From the NCBI RefSeq assembly GCF_000264905.1, contig NW_006763141.1, positions 22,244 to 86,243 on the forward strand: 64,000 nt of DNA, written 5' to 3'. A program made the position numbers and the translations under genes. Below are positions 37,503 through 47,257 of this stretch, piece after piece; within the stretch, counting starts at the first letter, position 1; each line of letters starts with the position of its first letter. The notes under the pieces are model-generated. The model saw only the letters and a list, made by a program, of their open reading frames with translations. It searched no databases and was not told the DNA's origin. The stretch is from Stereum hirsutum FP-91666 SS1. Its lineage: Eukaryota; Basidiomycota; Agaricomycetes; Russulales; Stereaceae.

Positions 37503-39092
37503 CTATAGCCATGTCCACATTTCTTCACCCCGTTTCCCATCCCATTCAACCTCGGCCACAACCTCCCTCAACGATCTGACGGTCTCCTCGCCGATGTTAC
37601 ATTCGAAGATGCAAAGTTTATCCAACCGTACCGCGCCTCGATTCGCACGCGTCGTGAGGACTTCTCGAAATCTCGCACACCACGTCTCCTCGTCAACGCC
37701 AGGCTCATAGCAGATACGCCGTAATCTGATGGAGTTGAGCTTCAGGGCCACCGTCGTTGTCCATGTGTCATCCTGAAAGGCATATCTAGCGAGGGTAGAA
37801 GGGAGATAGGCTACCCATTGGTCGGGGATGTCTAGTGCCTCGAGGTTAGGCATCGCGTCGAGAAGACGCCTGAACATGACTGGCCCTGAGTCGTGGTTGA
37901 AGAGTGTGTCATTAAGATACAACGAGCGGATGGTGGACCAATCGATTGCGAAGAGGAAATGTTGAAGAGCTTCAATGTCGACGATCTCCCTAGGTCCACC
38001 ACAGACGTTTTGTAGAGTGGTGTTGAACACGGAGCGGCCGCCATCAGTCCAGAGACCCGGGGCGAGTTCGAAATGTATGTGTTCGGGAGAAGGGAAAAGA
38101 TATAGCGACATGAATGAAGGACAAAGAGGTATAAAGACCCTCAGGCGTTCTGTAACCATCTGGGAGAATGAATTCCACGCCTCCTGGGGGTGATGACTCA
38201 CTCTGAAACGTAGAGCGAGCTTAGCGGAAGGGGGTATTACCAGAGAATGGTAGAACTCCAGCACATCCGATACGTCTCCTTGTAGGTGAAGTGACTGGAG
38301 GTGGAGAAGATGTATGGAATGAGGTCTCAGGGCGACTGCGTGGGCAGTAAAAGCAGGTAGGGCGTCGCTGATCTCGAGTATACGCAGTGACGGAATCTCT
38401 TGGAGGATGGCTAGGAATTCTGCAGCGGTGGGACGAAGGGTGCCAGCAGGTGATGCTGTGGGAGAAGTAGAAACCGATGATAACAGATCGCTTGAATAAT
38501 GTGTGATCTTGAGGACTGAGAGGCCTCGGAACAGCGATGTCCGTGCCCAAGGCACAAAGCAATATTGCAGCTCGAGGATCCGGAGGTTCGGCGCCTCAGA
38601 CAGGAAGTGAAGAGGTAAGTTGATCGGGTGGCGCGGATATAATCCCAGCTCAAAAGTCAGTCTGAACTCCTGCAACAGTGCGGTTGGTTTATCGAAGGAG
38701 TCGACCATGTCCTGGATTACCCGCCAGTCATCGGTGCAATTAATGTGGAGTCGTTGAACATGAGACGCGTGGTCGGATATGATAGTGGATACAAGGTCTT
38801 TGGCGAAGAGTTTTGATGAGTCCCATGCGATTGTAAGAAGTGTTGACCTCGCCCTCTCCATCATCTGGGTGGCCCAAATGGGCCCGAGACAGAATACAAT
38901 ATCACTCCAAAGAACCGAGGCGTCCAGTGCAATCTGGCGCCATGGACGACAGACATGTGTCGCCTTGATCCAGCCAAGATCGTATTTGCTACCGCCGATA
39001 CGTGCAATACGATGCGGAGGATCGTCGATGACAAGAAATGAGAAAATGGTGTATACCAGTTCGTTGTGGAGCGTGTGGATGGGTGCCATCAT
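37503..39092 (-). CDS. F-box protein with leucine-rich region
   Basis: A single uninterrupted frame encodes 529 aa. The N-terminus, MAPIHTLHNELVYTIFSFL through HVCRPWRQIALDASVLWSDI, is the F-box form expanded in agaricomycetes, which docks substrates to SCF ubiquitin ligases through Skp1. The rest is a series of irregular leucine-rich segments (LRILELQYC, LRILEISDAL, LHLQSLHLQGDV, IRSLYLNDTLF, LEALDIPD), as in LRR-type F-box receptors. Two Met codons begin the frame; the second may be used. The substrate is unknown. Such genes form large lineage-specific families in these fungi. Confidence 0.85.
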   Translation of the reverse strand: MMAPIHTLHNELVYTIFSFLVIDDPPHRIARIGGSKYDLGWIKATHVCRPWRQIALDASVLWSDIVFCLGPIWATQMMERARSTLLTIAWDSSKLFAKDLVSTIISDHASHVQRLHINCTDDWRVIQDMVDSFDKPTALLQEFRLTFELGLYPRHPINLPLHFLSEAPNLRILELQYCFVPWARTSLFRGLSVLKITHYSSDLLSSVSTSPTASPAGTLRPTAAEFLAILQEIPSLRILEISDALPAFTAHAVALRPHSIHLLHLQSLHLQGDVSDVLEFYHSLVIPPSAKLALRFRVSHHPQEAWNSFSQMVTERLRVFIPLCPSFMSLYLFPSPEHIHFELAPGLWTDGGRSVFNTTLQNVCGGPREIVDIEALQHFLFAIDWSTIRSLYLNDTLFNHDSGPVMFRRLLDAMPNLEALDIPDQWVAYLPSTLARYAFQDDTWTTTVALKLNSIRLRRICYEPGVDEETWCARFREVLTTRANRGAVRLDKLCIFECNIGEETVRSLREVVAEVEWDGKRGEEMWTWL

Positions 39093-39336
39093 TCTGGGAA
39101 ACGCGCTGGCTTCTAGTTGTTTATCTGAAAGAAAATGAGTAATGGTGTTTTGAGGGAAAAAAGGAAATGGGATGTGCGTACGTAGGTATCTAGACGATAT
39201 AGCGCTATAGAGTTCCGGTTCCGTTTGGACACGTCAGGTCTGGTCAGGACAAGTCTTAAATTTATGGTGAGGCAACCGCAAGCGCGGCGTGTTTGGCCAT
39301 TGTTTGGTCCCTGCGAACTGGTGCCGGCAGCCAGTT

Positions 39337-39747
39337 CGGAAAGAGAGGGACCGTGCACGCGAGTGGCTTATGACGCGCAGAGCTTTTATAATCGCGAAGA
39401 GGCATTGGTATAGCAAGCCACCGGACAGTGACAGGGCTCCTTTCGCAAGGCGAGGGTGGTTTTTGCCAGGGTCGGATTCTTCACCACCTGGTGAATCACC
39501 TTCCACTCTCATGTCGCAGAAGATACAGTCACAGTCACCGGTGCCAGGATTTGCAGATCCTTTCGACCCTAAGCCGAGGAAATTCTCAGAAACGCCGAGA
39601 CCAACCACGTCAGCGACCTCAGACCTCAAGGCATCACCGCACCCGCTGCACGATCTAGTACTGCGAAGTAAGGAGCGGGCGACTCGACCGGGCGTAGCGG
39701 CGTTGCAGAACTTGGTCAAGAAAACCAAGCGGTTTAAACCTAGGTAG
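39337..39747 (+). pseudogene. Detached C-terminal fragment of the RNase III-like gene
   Basis: The frame encodes the last 137 codons or so of the gene at 50721-52690, from RKERDRAREWLMTRRAF to VKKTKRFKPR, with the same stop. Upstream of 39337 the sequence is unrelated, and no promoter, start or RNase III-like domain is attached. The reading frame is still open with few changes (for example Asp-Arg for Asp-Lys), so the copy is recent or homogenised. Expression as a protein is unlikely. Confidence 0.8.
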
Positions 39748-40226
39748 CGTTTACCATACATTTGTATATTCCTCCGACACACAACCAATAAAGGCATCGT
39801 ATGTTTTACTTTCCTCAAATCCTTCGATGTTGAGCATTTAATCAGTCGTGCTTTCACCAGTCGTGCCCACTATGCGTATTCTGACTCCAAGGGGGCCATC
39901 TCAAGAATCTCGCCCTAGTATGGACCTTCGTTCAGTTCACGCCTGAAGACCATATCTTAGTGTTGCTACGCGACTGTCTATGTGAACTCGCCCGCGGACA
40001 ACGCGATTGTTGAGCCTCGAGAATCGTTTGTTGGCATGTGACGAGAGTGACCAGGGAAAAGAGCACGGCACGCTTTAAAGTGACCAGTCATTTGAACCTC
40101 GGATCACCCTGATGAGCGAAATATCGTCATAACTCCCTGTGTCGCCCATCACGCATCTCTGCTTATAATATGTGGTGCAGAGCAGTCTTGAACTCCTGGG
40201 GTGTCATGTGCCAGCAGGTCACCTGG
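39337..40226 (+). repeat. Left copy of an inverted duplication
   Basis: About 890 bp matches the reverse complement of 50222-51131. The match starts at CGGAAAGAGAGGGACC and ends at GGTCACCTGG. Near the coding end (39337-39750) differences are rare. Towards 40100-40226 substitutions become frequent and a gap of about 18 bp appears. It is the derived copy, because only the right copy joins the rest of its gene. Confidence 0.85.
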
Positions 40227-41738
40227 TACTCAGTGAAAGTGCGAACCAGCGGGAGAAGTGGCGCACAATTCAGGACTCCCCGTGTACCTATCCTATCATA
40301 AATACTCGGAAAAAATCGAAAGATTTAGTATATACGCAGGTCAGATTGGAACAGATTTTCTAAAATCATTCCTTTGAAATATTCTGCGATTTTGTTCCGG
40401 CTGATACGGGCATGATTTGTGCCTTGGCCATCACGGAAAACCGCCGAGTCCTGCAAGCTCATATATTTCGTTCGCAAGGTCATATATGGGATCCAATTGC
40501 TGAAATACTACTACAACAAGTAAAATGGGTTATGGTGCTCATTCACATATTGCAAGGCCTATAGCGAGGGTGCCCAAGTTACTACAAGCCCTCAAAATCT
40601 GTCCATGGGCCCGTCTCGGCTCGGTTGTACTTTTGGTTCTTCATTCTGACAACGTAGTCGAGTAACAAAAGCGCCGTTGTTAACGGCATCGTGCATTCAG
40701 AGTGATGATGAGAAACATTGCTACATATATGTATACGTGGGCAAGTGCGCAAGGTAGAGAAAGTATCCAGGAGGGAACATATACAGGTCGTGCAAAAAAT
40801 AAAAATAAATGAATGAAAAAGTATCATAGATTGCTGATATCAAAAATTATATGCCTATATGTAGATGCGCACAATACGATGTGCTGAAAACGAGAGGGAC
40901 AAGAAGTAAAGAACGACAAGGATGAGAGCATCAATGTCTCGGAGTCCTGAGGACGGAAGGACACATACCACGACGCGTCGCGAGCGACCGTGTTCGCGCT
41001 GCACAATGATGATGTCATCCCCTATTGCGAAGACGAAGCACAATGTCTGCTTCATCTTGTGCGGAGGGGATGTAGAAAGGGACGAGATTGTGTACGAACA
41101 GAGAAGGGAACGAAACAAACTATGTAGATCAAACACCTTCACGTCGACACTCCCTCGTCTTGCGAAAAGTCCAAGGCCATCATGTAGGGCGACACGAAAG
41201 AAAAGGCGTCGGGTAGCGTTAAGTGAAGGCCGATGGTGAAGACGAAGGAGGACCAGCGGGAGCTTCAAACTCGAGGGAAGAGCGGATGATGGCGGTACAC
41301 CTCGAAAGGGATTCAGCCTGAAAATGATGAATGCGCTGGCAAGTCCCACGCTGAGTCCCAAACTGCACCTTCTTTGGTGACGCATCGATCCCGGCCGAGC
41401 TCGGCGGGTCTAGAAATGGGGCCGATCCCAAGATTCCGTAGCTTTCTAAACTCTAACGACCTGTTTCAGCGTAAATAAGCATTTTTAAGCGCAATACAAT
41501 TGCACCTAACCCATGGCCACATTGCGCCACCATTTATCCGGCACAATTGATTGTGAGCCTCGGCGGGAATCCGTGATGTGTTTGCCACAGGATATTCCAG
41601 TGAGCAAGTTGTGTTATCCTTACAGTTTTACTTGCACTGACTTGTATCTAAAAATTTTCTGCAATGTTCGCTTTGACTCGTGCACAAGTTGTCTGACTGA
41701 AGGATTTACACTGCCAGCTTTCGTGCGAACCAAACAAT
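40227..41738. other. Intergenic interval without a supported gene
   Basis: This stretch of about 1.5 kb lies just inside the left inverted copy. AT-rich patches occur near 40300-40400 and 40790-40870. Open frames on both strands lack motifs or splice structure. Confidence 0.4.
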
Positions 41739-42129
41739 GGCCAAACAGGACCCCTGCATTTGCGGGTCGAGCTCCCATCCTGGTGCGACAAATTTGGACC
41801 CAAAATTCCGCTTTTGTCCCATCCGTAGTGCGGACAAAATGGCCTTCGCACCCTTGATGTCCCATCCGGAAAATGGCCCGTGATGCGACAAAAATCGGTG
41901 TCAAAACGACCCAAAGATTCAGATTTAGGGCGAAATTTTGGCATACAGGGCTCGAAAAGGCCATATGCGGAGCGATGTTCCATCCGACCATGCGGACCAA
42001 AATAGCCAAAAAGCCGAGGCTTCATCCTCATGCGTACCAAAATACCCCAAAAATCGTGCGACAAAAAGGGCGATCTTTGAGGTTTTCGGATGGGACCTTG
42101 ATCCGCATATGCAGGGGTCCTGGCCAAAC
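41739..42129. mobile_element. Putative non-autonomous element with inverted ends and internal degenerate repeats
   Basis: The ends are imperfect inverted repeats of about 34 bp (41747-41780 and 42088-42121), sharing AGGACCCCTGCAT, then TGCGG and TCCCATCC. The inside is a run of degenerate units built on TCCCATCCG followed by ATGCGGACAAAA or ATGCGACAAAA (about 41773, 41818, 41862, 41980, 42030). Both strands are open for long stretches because the units are A/C-rich, but no protein is recognisable. Whether it is a MITE or a structured repeat is unclear, and no target duplication was found. Confidence 0.5.
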
Positions 42130-43217
42130 GCGACGCCGCACCTCGCCGCACCTGCGGGAACTGCGCGTCTCAAACTTGAGGCTGAGGACTCTGGATCTGT
42201 GGCAGTACGTATTTAATGCATGTACCTGGCTATAGATTGGAGTGTTGTTCTTCATGGGACCGTATTGTACTCTGAGTATACCTTGCTTCCCTCCCCTGGA
42301 CCCCTCTGGACTCCCATTTGCTATATCATTATGTCATGATCATGCCCTCTTCGGTGGCGGTGGCGTCTTTGTCTTGGGCGCGTTCTCCGTTACTGTGGCG
42401 GACTACAGTCCTTCTTGCTCATTTGTCCAGTTTATTGTCTCTATCTTGCGCATTTAATAGTAATAATGTAGAAGAAGTTATATTGGAAGCTCAAAGATGA
42501 TGTACCTAGCTATGTGATGAATAACAATAATGATTGAGGAGCTAGAGTTTTACTAGCTTTTGGCTATATTTGGTAAGATCCTCTTGAGAAAAAGATGGTA
42601 TACACCAAAGTAGGCTACACTTTCTCAAATATAATTTAGTGATAGGGTGTGTATCGAAGGGATGTTACTTAGCTCTTCAAGTTCAAATTTTGACATGATG
42701 GTATAGTTTTCGCCACCCGGAATCTGCCGAACACGCTCAAACATTTCTCGGAACAGGCGGAGTCCGGCACGTGGCCTTGGTTGTCCACCATATACCAAAT
42801 GCGGTGTGTGAAGGAATCAAGTCTCTTTACGCCACCGTACAGTGTCGGCAGTGTTCTCGGACTCTACTCAACACTGCATAGACTTTTTGCTCTATCGGCT
42901 GCCCAATCACTTTCAAGTTCGTCTTCATTCTGATTAGCATGGAAGCTCACAAGATCGTCACCGATTCACAGTCATATCGAGACCGAGGGCCTTCAAGTCT
43001 TCTTTGTGCTGGAATCAGATTCATCCACAAGCCTGATATTCTCATGCAGTGGTCTGCACGGCTTCTATTTGCATGTAGGAGTCACGCATCTAAGGCTGTG
43101 CTTGTCTGCTAGAAGTAACAGTTTATCTAACTCACTTGTCCTCAAAGCTGTTTTTGGAGTCATCCCTTGTTCATTGACGCCACCTTCATCTGAACGATAC
43201 TGCACTGTGTGCGCTCG
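42130..43217. other. Intergenic interval without a supported gene
   Basis: I find no coding sequence between the repeat element and the direct repeat. GT- and AT-rich DNA predominates, and short open frames lack any motif. Confidence 0.4.
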
Positions 43218-43459
43218 GCTGAGTGTTATCTTCTACTCTGGGCAGGTGCAGTAGCACCATGCCAGAGACAACCAAACTTAGGTTCTATCTCTTTATGCCG
43301 CTTTCGAACGTCCCTTCCCATTGACGACATCATCATCTTGATTTTATTCCACTCTTGTGGCTCGTATCATGCCTCCAGCTGAGTGTTATCTCCTACCTTG
43401 GACAGGTGCAGTAGCACTATGCCTGAAATGATCAAATCTAGGCTCTATCTCTTGTTTGT
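43218..43459 (+). repeat. Direct repeat of about 80 bp upstream of an orphan ORF
   Basis: Two copies, 43218-43299 and 43378-43459, begin GCTGAGTGTTATCT and share GGTGCAGTAGCA, ATGCC and TCTATCTCTT at the same spacing, with about 20 percent divergence. The offset is 160 bp. They lie 160-400 bp upstream of the ORF at 43625 and could be promoter modules or element remains. Confidence 0.65.
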
Positions 43460-43521
43460 CCTTTGGGGTTTTCTCCTTTCGTTCTCTGTGTTAGTAGCCA
43501 GACGGGGGTGGCGCAAACGTC

Positions 43522-43528
43522 TATAAAA
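43522..43528 (+). promoter_or_regulatory. TATA box for the ORF at 43625
   Basis: TATAAAA stands about 100 bp before the ATG at 43625. The intervening leader is C/A/T-rich (CCACTCCTCCATCC), as in expressed fungal genes. Confidence 0.45.
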
Positions 43529-43624
43529 CTGGGTGATTTACGAACAAATAGCTCCAGCCCACCACTCCTCCATCCAAACACCTCTCAAATCTCACACTCC
43601 AAGCTATCCTCTATAAAATTAACC

Positions 43625-44275
43625 ATGTCCGGCCCTGGCCTCTTCAACATGAATAACCATCCACACCTGCCCACACAGGTCATCAGCGGGATGAACGCGG
43701 ACGACATCCTGAACTACGCGACAGCGCATCGTGCCGCTCGTGCAGCCATATTTCAACTCGCCATGGACCGTATTCGGCTCCACCCCTGGCCTCTTCCTCA
43801 GGGAATTCAGCCCGCCGACTTCTGTCAAGAGTCGGGAGCATCCTTTGATGCTTTACTCCAGCAGGCCGAGTATTTCCCCACCGTCATTCGGGCGCTCTGG
43901 GAGCCCGCAGGTCAGGTCCTGTTGGAGAGCTTCCGTGAGCGGGGGGTCACTTCAAGATACGCGGCCCTGGTTTGTCTCGTCTTCACCGTCGCCAGAGTAC
44001 GAGACATCACACAAGCCACCTCACGATACACGGCCTTTTCCGCACTGGACCTCATTACTGTCTCTGCTGCTTGGGACGGCCGCCACTTGCTAGGAATGCG
44101 CGAGTTTCAGACCTTCACTCGTCTTCCGCAGCCTGCGGTGTCAGCTGCTTTTTCTCGTCTCCAGACAGCACGCGACATTTACCGAAGTGCGAGAGCCTTG
44201 AGACCGTGGTACCGCAGAACAGATGCAGCAATCGATCCCTTCCGTCAGGGATTCGTCGCTGATCCCGATGCTTAG
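43625..44275 (+). CDS. Orphan 216-aa protein, unrecognised
   Basis: An intronless frame starts at ATG 43625 in an ATTAACCATGTCC context and ends at TAG 44273-44275. The frame extends upstream to 43463 without a better start. The protein is mostly helical by composition, with Ala/Arg-rich stretches (AHRAARAAIFQLAMDRI, ALVCLVFTVARVRDI, SAAFSRLQTARDIYRSARAL) and no signal peptide or clear membrane span. I know no family for it. A TATA box and duplicated upstream modules support expression. It may be lineage-specific. Confidence 0.5.
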   Translation: MSGPGLFNMNNHPHLPTQVISGMNADDILNYATAHRAARAAIFQLAMDRIRLHPWPLPQGIQPADFCQESGASFDALLQQAEYFPTVIRALWEPAGQVLLESFRERGVTSRYAALVCLVFTVARVRDITQATSRYTAFSALDLITVSAAWDGRHLLGMREFQTFTRLPQPAVSAAFSRLQTARDIYRSARALRPWYRRTDAAIDPFRQGFVADPDA

Positions 44276-44986
44276 GGTTTGCTCCTCGAGCATAGCCCTG
44301 CCCCGTCGGTGAGCGTCTTTTTCGTATATTGTTTGGCCTACAACTGATGCGCCACACAGGGTAAGACAATTCCTTGAAAGGGCGGCATTTAGACTGGTTT
44401 CGTCGTGCTTGCGCATATATGGATACGCAACATGGCTTGGTCTGATACTATATCTCCATGGACATCGTTTATCGTGTAACACTGTATACCTCCTTGTATG
44501 GGCTTGCAATACTATTCCGTGGACATTTCGAGCATGGCCCGGCTGCAGTTGAGCTATGTGCTGCATTTCTTGACGGTGATCGCGTAAACAGATACAGGTG
44601 CGGTAGTTATTAGAAATCCCTATATTCGGAATAGCTTTGTGAGCCTTTTAGATTTTGAACGTGAACGGATGACCAACAGCCCAGTCGACCGAAACATTCT
44701 GACAGATATAGGGAACAGACAGCTACAACGTAAATTGTGTACCACATTCACGAGTGCATTTGCATAGTGCATCGAATACATCCGACATCACCCGTAATCC
44801 GAGTTCGAATACAAAAAATAGAGCAAAATTGCATCATGCACTAGAACAATAGCGCCTGATGTCTGGGACGTCTCGAAGTCAGCTGAGCGGCACGGACCAA
44901 GAAATCATACAATTCAGACCTTTTGACCGCACTGGACATGATGGATCAGTTTGTCGTCGAGTAGCAGCTACCGCAAAAAAATACAC
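44276..44986. other. Convergent 3' intergenic region
   Basis: This 711-bp stretch separates the orphan ORF from the 3' end of RCC1. A possible last RCC1 exon could lie at about 44840-44930 if the final GTGAGT is used as a donor. Otherwise nothing is seen. Confidence 0.4.
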
Positions 44987-46730
44987 TCACACTAGCAGAA
45001 CATGTTGACCGCCAGCGCTTGCTCCAATGACCGCATAATCCCTCAGGGCCTTGCAACACACCCTGGTGGGAGTTGATGCCTCGTCCACATCATCGCCCAT
45101 CCCTAGCTGATTTGTAGTGCCCTCCCCCCATGAATAAAGAAAGCCTTGGTCATCCCAGGCGAGATTATATCGCTCAGCAGAGCGCAGTCCGAGTATTCTC
45201 GTAGAAGAGACCGGTGAGCCGTGGGAGGGAACAAGTGGCGTAGGACAATCGACTGTCGGAGGGGGAGGAAAATACACGCGAGTTGGTTCACGTACAATGG
45301 AATCTGGCACAAGTTGTGGCAGAGGCTCGTCCATGATGTTAAGTCCGGATTCTCGCGCATTCGCAGCTCGCAAGCTGTAAAGGTCGTGTTGATATTGAGC
45401 GGCAATGGCGAGCATGACGGGGTGATCATCGGTGAGACCCAAACGACCGTGATCTGCACGGCCACATCCCCAGACCTCGCCATTGCTGAGTAGAAAGAGG
45501 CTGTGATGCTCTCCAGCTGCGATTTGGATGACGTGCGCACCCAAATGAAGGTCCGGGTGTAAAGCTCGAACGGGGGTAGGAGTATGAACGTGGGACTGAG
45601 CGCCTCCAACGTCGTCACTGATGCCTGTCTGATGCATCTGATTTAGGCCCCAAGCGTACACAATCCCGCCACTATTCACAGCAAACGAGTGGTGGCTACC
45701 GGCCGACACAAGGACTATATCGCGGAGGTGTAATGGCTCAGGTCGAAGACCGCTGGTGATCCGACGAGAGAGGATTTTACGTCCAAGCTGGTACTGTACC
45801 CCATCCCCCCAAGTATACACACGACCAGACCGCGAAAGGGCCAAAACATGGTTGTTTCCACACGCGATGCTCGAAATTGGTACCTTTGCGAGGTCCGGAA
45901 GCTCTTTGGGTTGAAGAACCTTCTTCGGGTGGCCGATTACTCCGTCGAAACCAAGAAGGCCATCTGACTAGGGAAAGAATTGGTGACCATGAATGCACCA
46001 TAACCAGGAACAGCTCACATTGAAGGTCCCCCAGGCATATACCTTGCCTTCGGCACTGAGGGCAATGCTCAAGCAATCTCCCGCTGCTACAAAGGCTACG
46101 CGATCATCGAGTCTGGGCACCAACCCCGGTGTTGCTTCTTCTGCTTCTCTGTGCAAACCGTCGGTCACCCGTCCAAGTGCCATATCGTCATTGACACCGA
46201 AAGACCATACCTAATATGCGAGAGCAAACTTTTAATAACTTTCCACGGTTAAAACCTCACAAAAGACGATGATATTTACCATCCCATTAGAATCGAGTAC
46301 GAGAGAATGCATGCCACCAGCAGCGACCTGCTCGATGCCATACGGTCCCATGGTGCTGGCCTCGACAAGATCATTTAATAACGAGTGCACTCGTGGCCTG
46401 GAAATATCGACTGGACCAGCGCCCAAGCCGAGCTGGCCGCAGTCTCCACAGCCGTGAACTAATAGAACTCGCTTCTGTCCAGATGAATCCTCGCCCATAG
46501 AAGATGGAAGAGAGTTCACAGTCATAAGTGATTGAGAGATCCGCTGCCGTTTGGTAGATGAGTGTGTTTTTGGTATTTGGATCTTGCGCTTTGGATTCAC
46601 CTCCGAGTCCCCATTACTCACTTCTTGTATCGGATTGGTGCATCAGCGCTATGGTCAATTGACAGTGTTTGGGTGACGTACCTAGAGTAGAGGATGTCGC
46701 TCGGGCCTGAATCTTGCGCCTGTTCTTCAT
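44987..46730 (-). CDS. RCC1: RCC1-type guanine-nucleotide exchange factor for Ran, with an apparent frameshift
   Basis: RCC1 (yeast Srm1, fission yeast Pim1) charges Ran with GTP on chromatin. Exons on the minus strand are 46730-46682 (MKNRRKIQARATSSTL), 46623-46280, 46211-46019 and 45967-44987, giving about 521 aa. The seven-bladed propeller repeats are visible: HGCGDCGQLGLG, VAAGGMHSLVLDSNG, FGVNDDMALGRV, VAAGDCLSIALSAEGKVYAWG, ACGNNHVLALSRSGRVYTWG, SAGSHHSFAVNSGGIVYAWG, IAAGEHHSLFLLSNGEVWGCG and YSWGEGTTNQLGMG. The join of exons 2 and 3 does not keep frame: the acceptor gives GTATGGTCTTTTCGG, whereas one T fewer would read VWSFGVND as in the family. The T run is at 46203-46200. The C-terminus either stops at 44987 or splices through a final GTGAGT donor to a short exon. 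Confidence 0.85.
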
Positions 46731-47257
46731 GGATGGTATCGAGGAATTGATTTGGGTGCGGTAGCGAGATTGGTGAACCAATGTCGTTGTCGTGGGGAGA
46801 TCGAGTAAGATCAATACTTTTGTTCTCAACAAGAGTCACGTGAATATCAGCCTCGAAACTCCGGCGACAAGTCCACGTGTAGTAATAATAAGCTTAAGTA
46901 GTCAGGGCAGAGTCTGCCAGTCTGGTACAATAGTATTGAACTAAATGTCGCGCCTGTGCTACACAATCCCGTAAATGGTACGCTCTTTCGGCAGACTTCA
47001 AAGATGGCGTGGCGAGCCTTACGTCGATCGTGCGGTGTGAACTGTTCTTCAGGGCTGGGGCATTGAACAACTTCCGACAGCTTTTGACGGATCAGAGGGT
47101 GTGTGCCTGTTGGGAGCCACAAATTAGTAAAGATACGTGCGACGGTGAAGCCAAGAGAGATGACAACTACCCTCGATATGATTTCACTGGCATCATCTGT
47201 ATACAACATGAACCCGAGGCTTTGCGGACAACGAAACAATGCGTCGTACACATGATC
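46731..47257. other. RCC1 promoter and carboxylesterase 3' flank
   Basis: This 527-bp stretch has a minus-strand frame open from 47251 to 46847 with no recognisable product; I regard it as chance. Two CACGTG E-boxes lie at 46838-46843 and 46873-46878, about 110-150 bp upstream of the RCC1 start. Confidence 0.4.

Noticed and set aside
41648..42151. Minus-strand frame of 167 codons
   Set aside because: It coincides with the degenerate repeat element and translates repeat units; no protein family.
46847..47251. Minus-strand frame between the carboxylesterase and RCC1
   Set aside because: It starts after the carboxylesterase stop in another frame, joins neither gene and has no motif.
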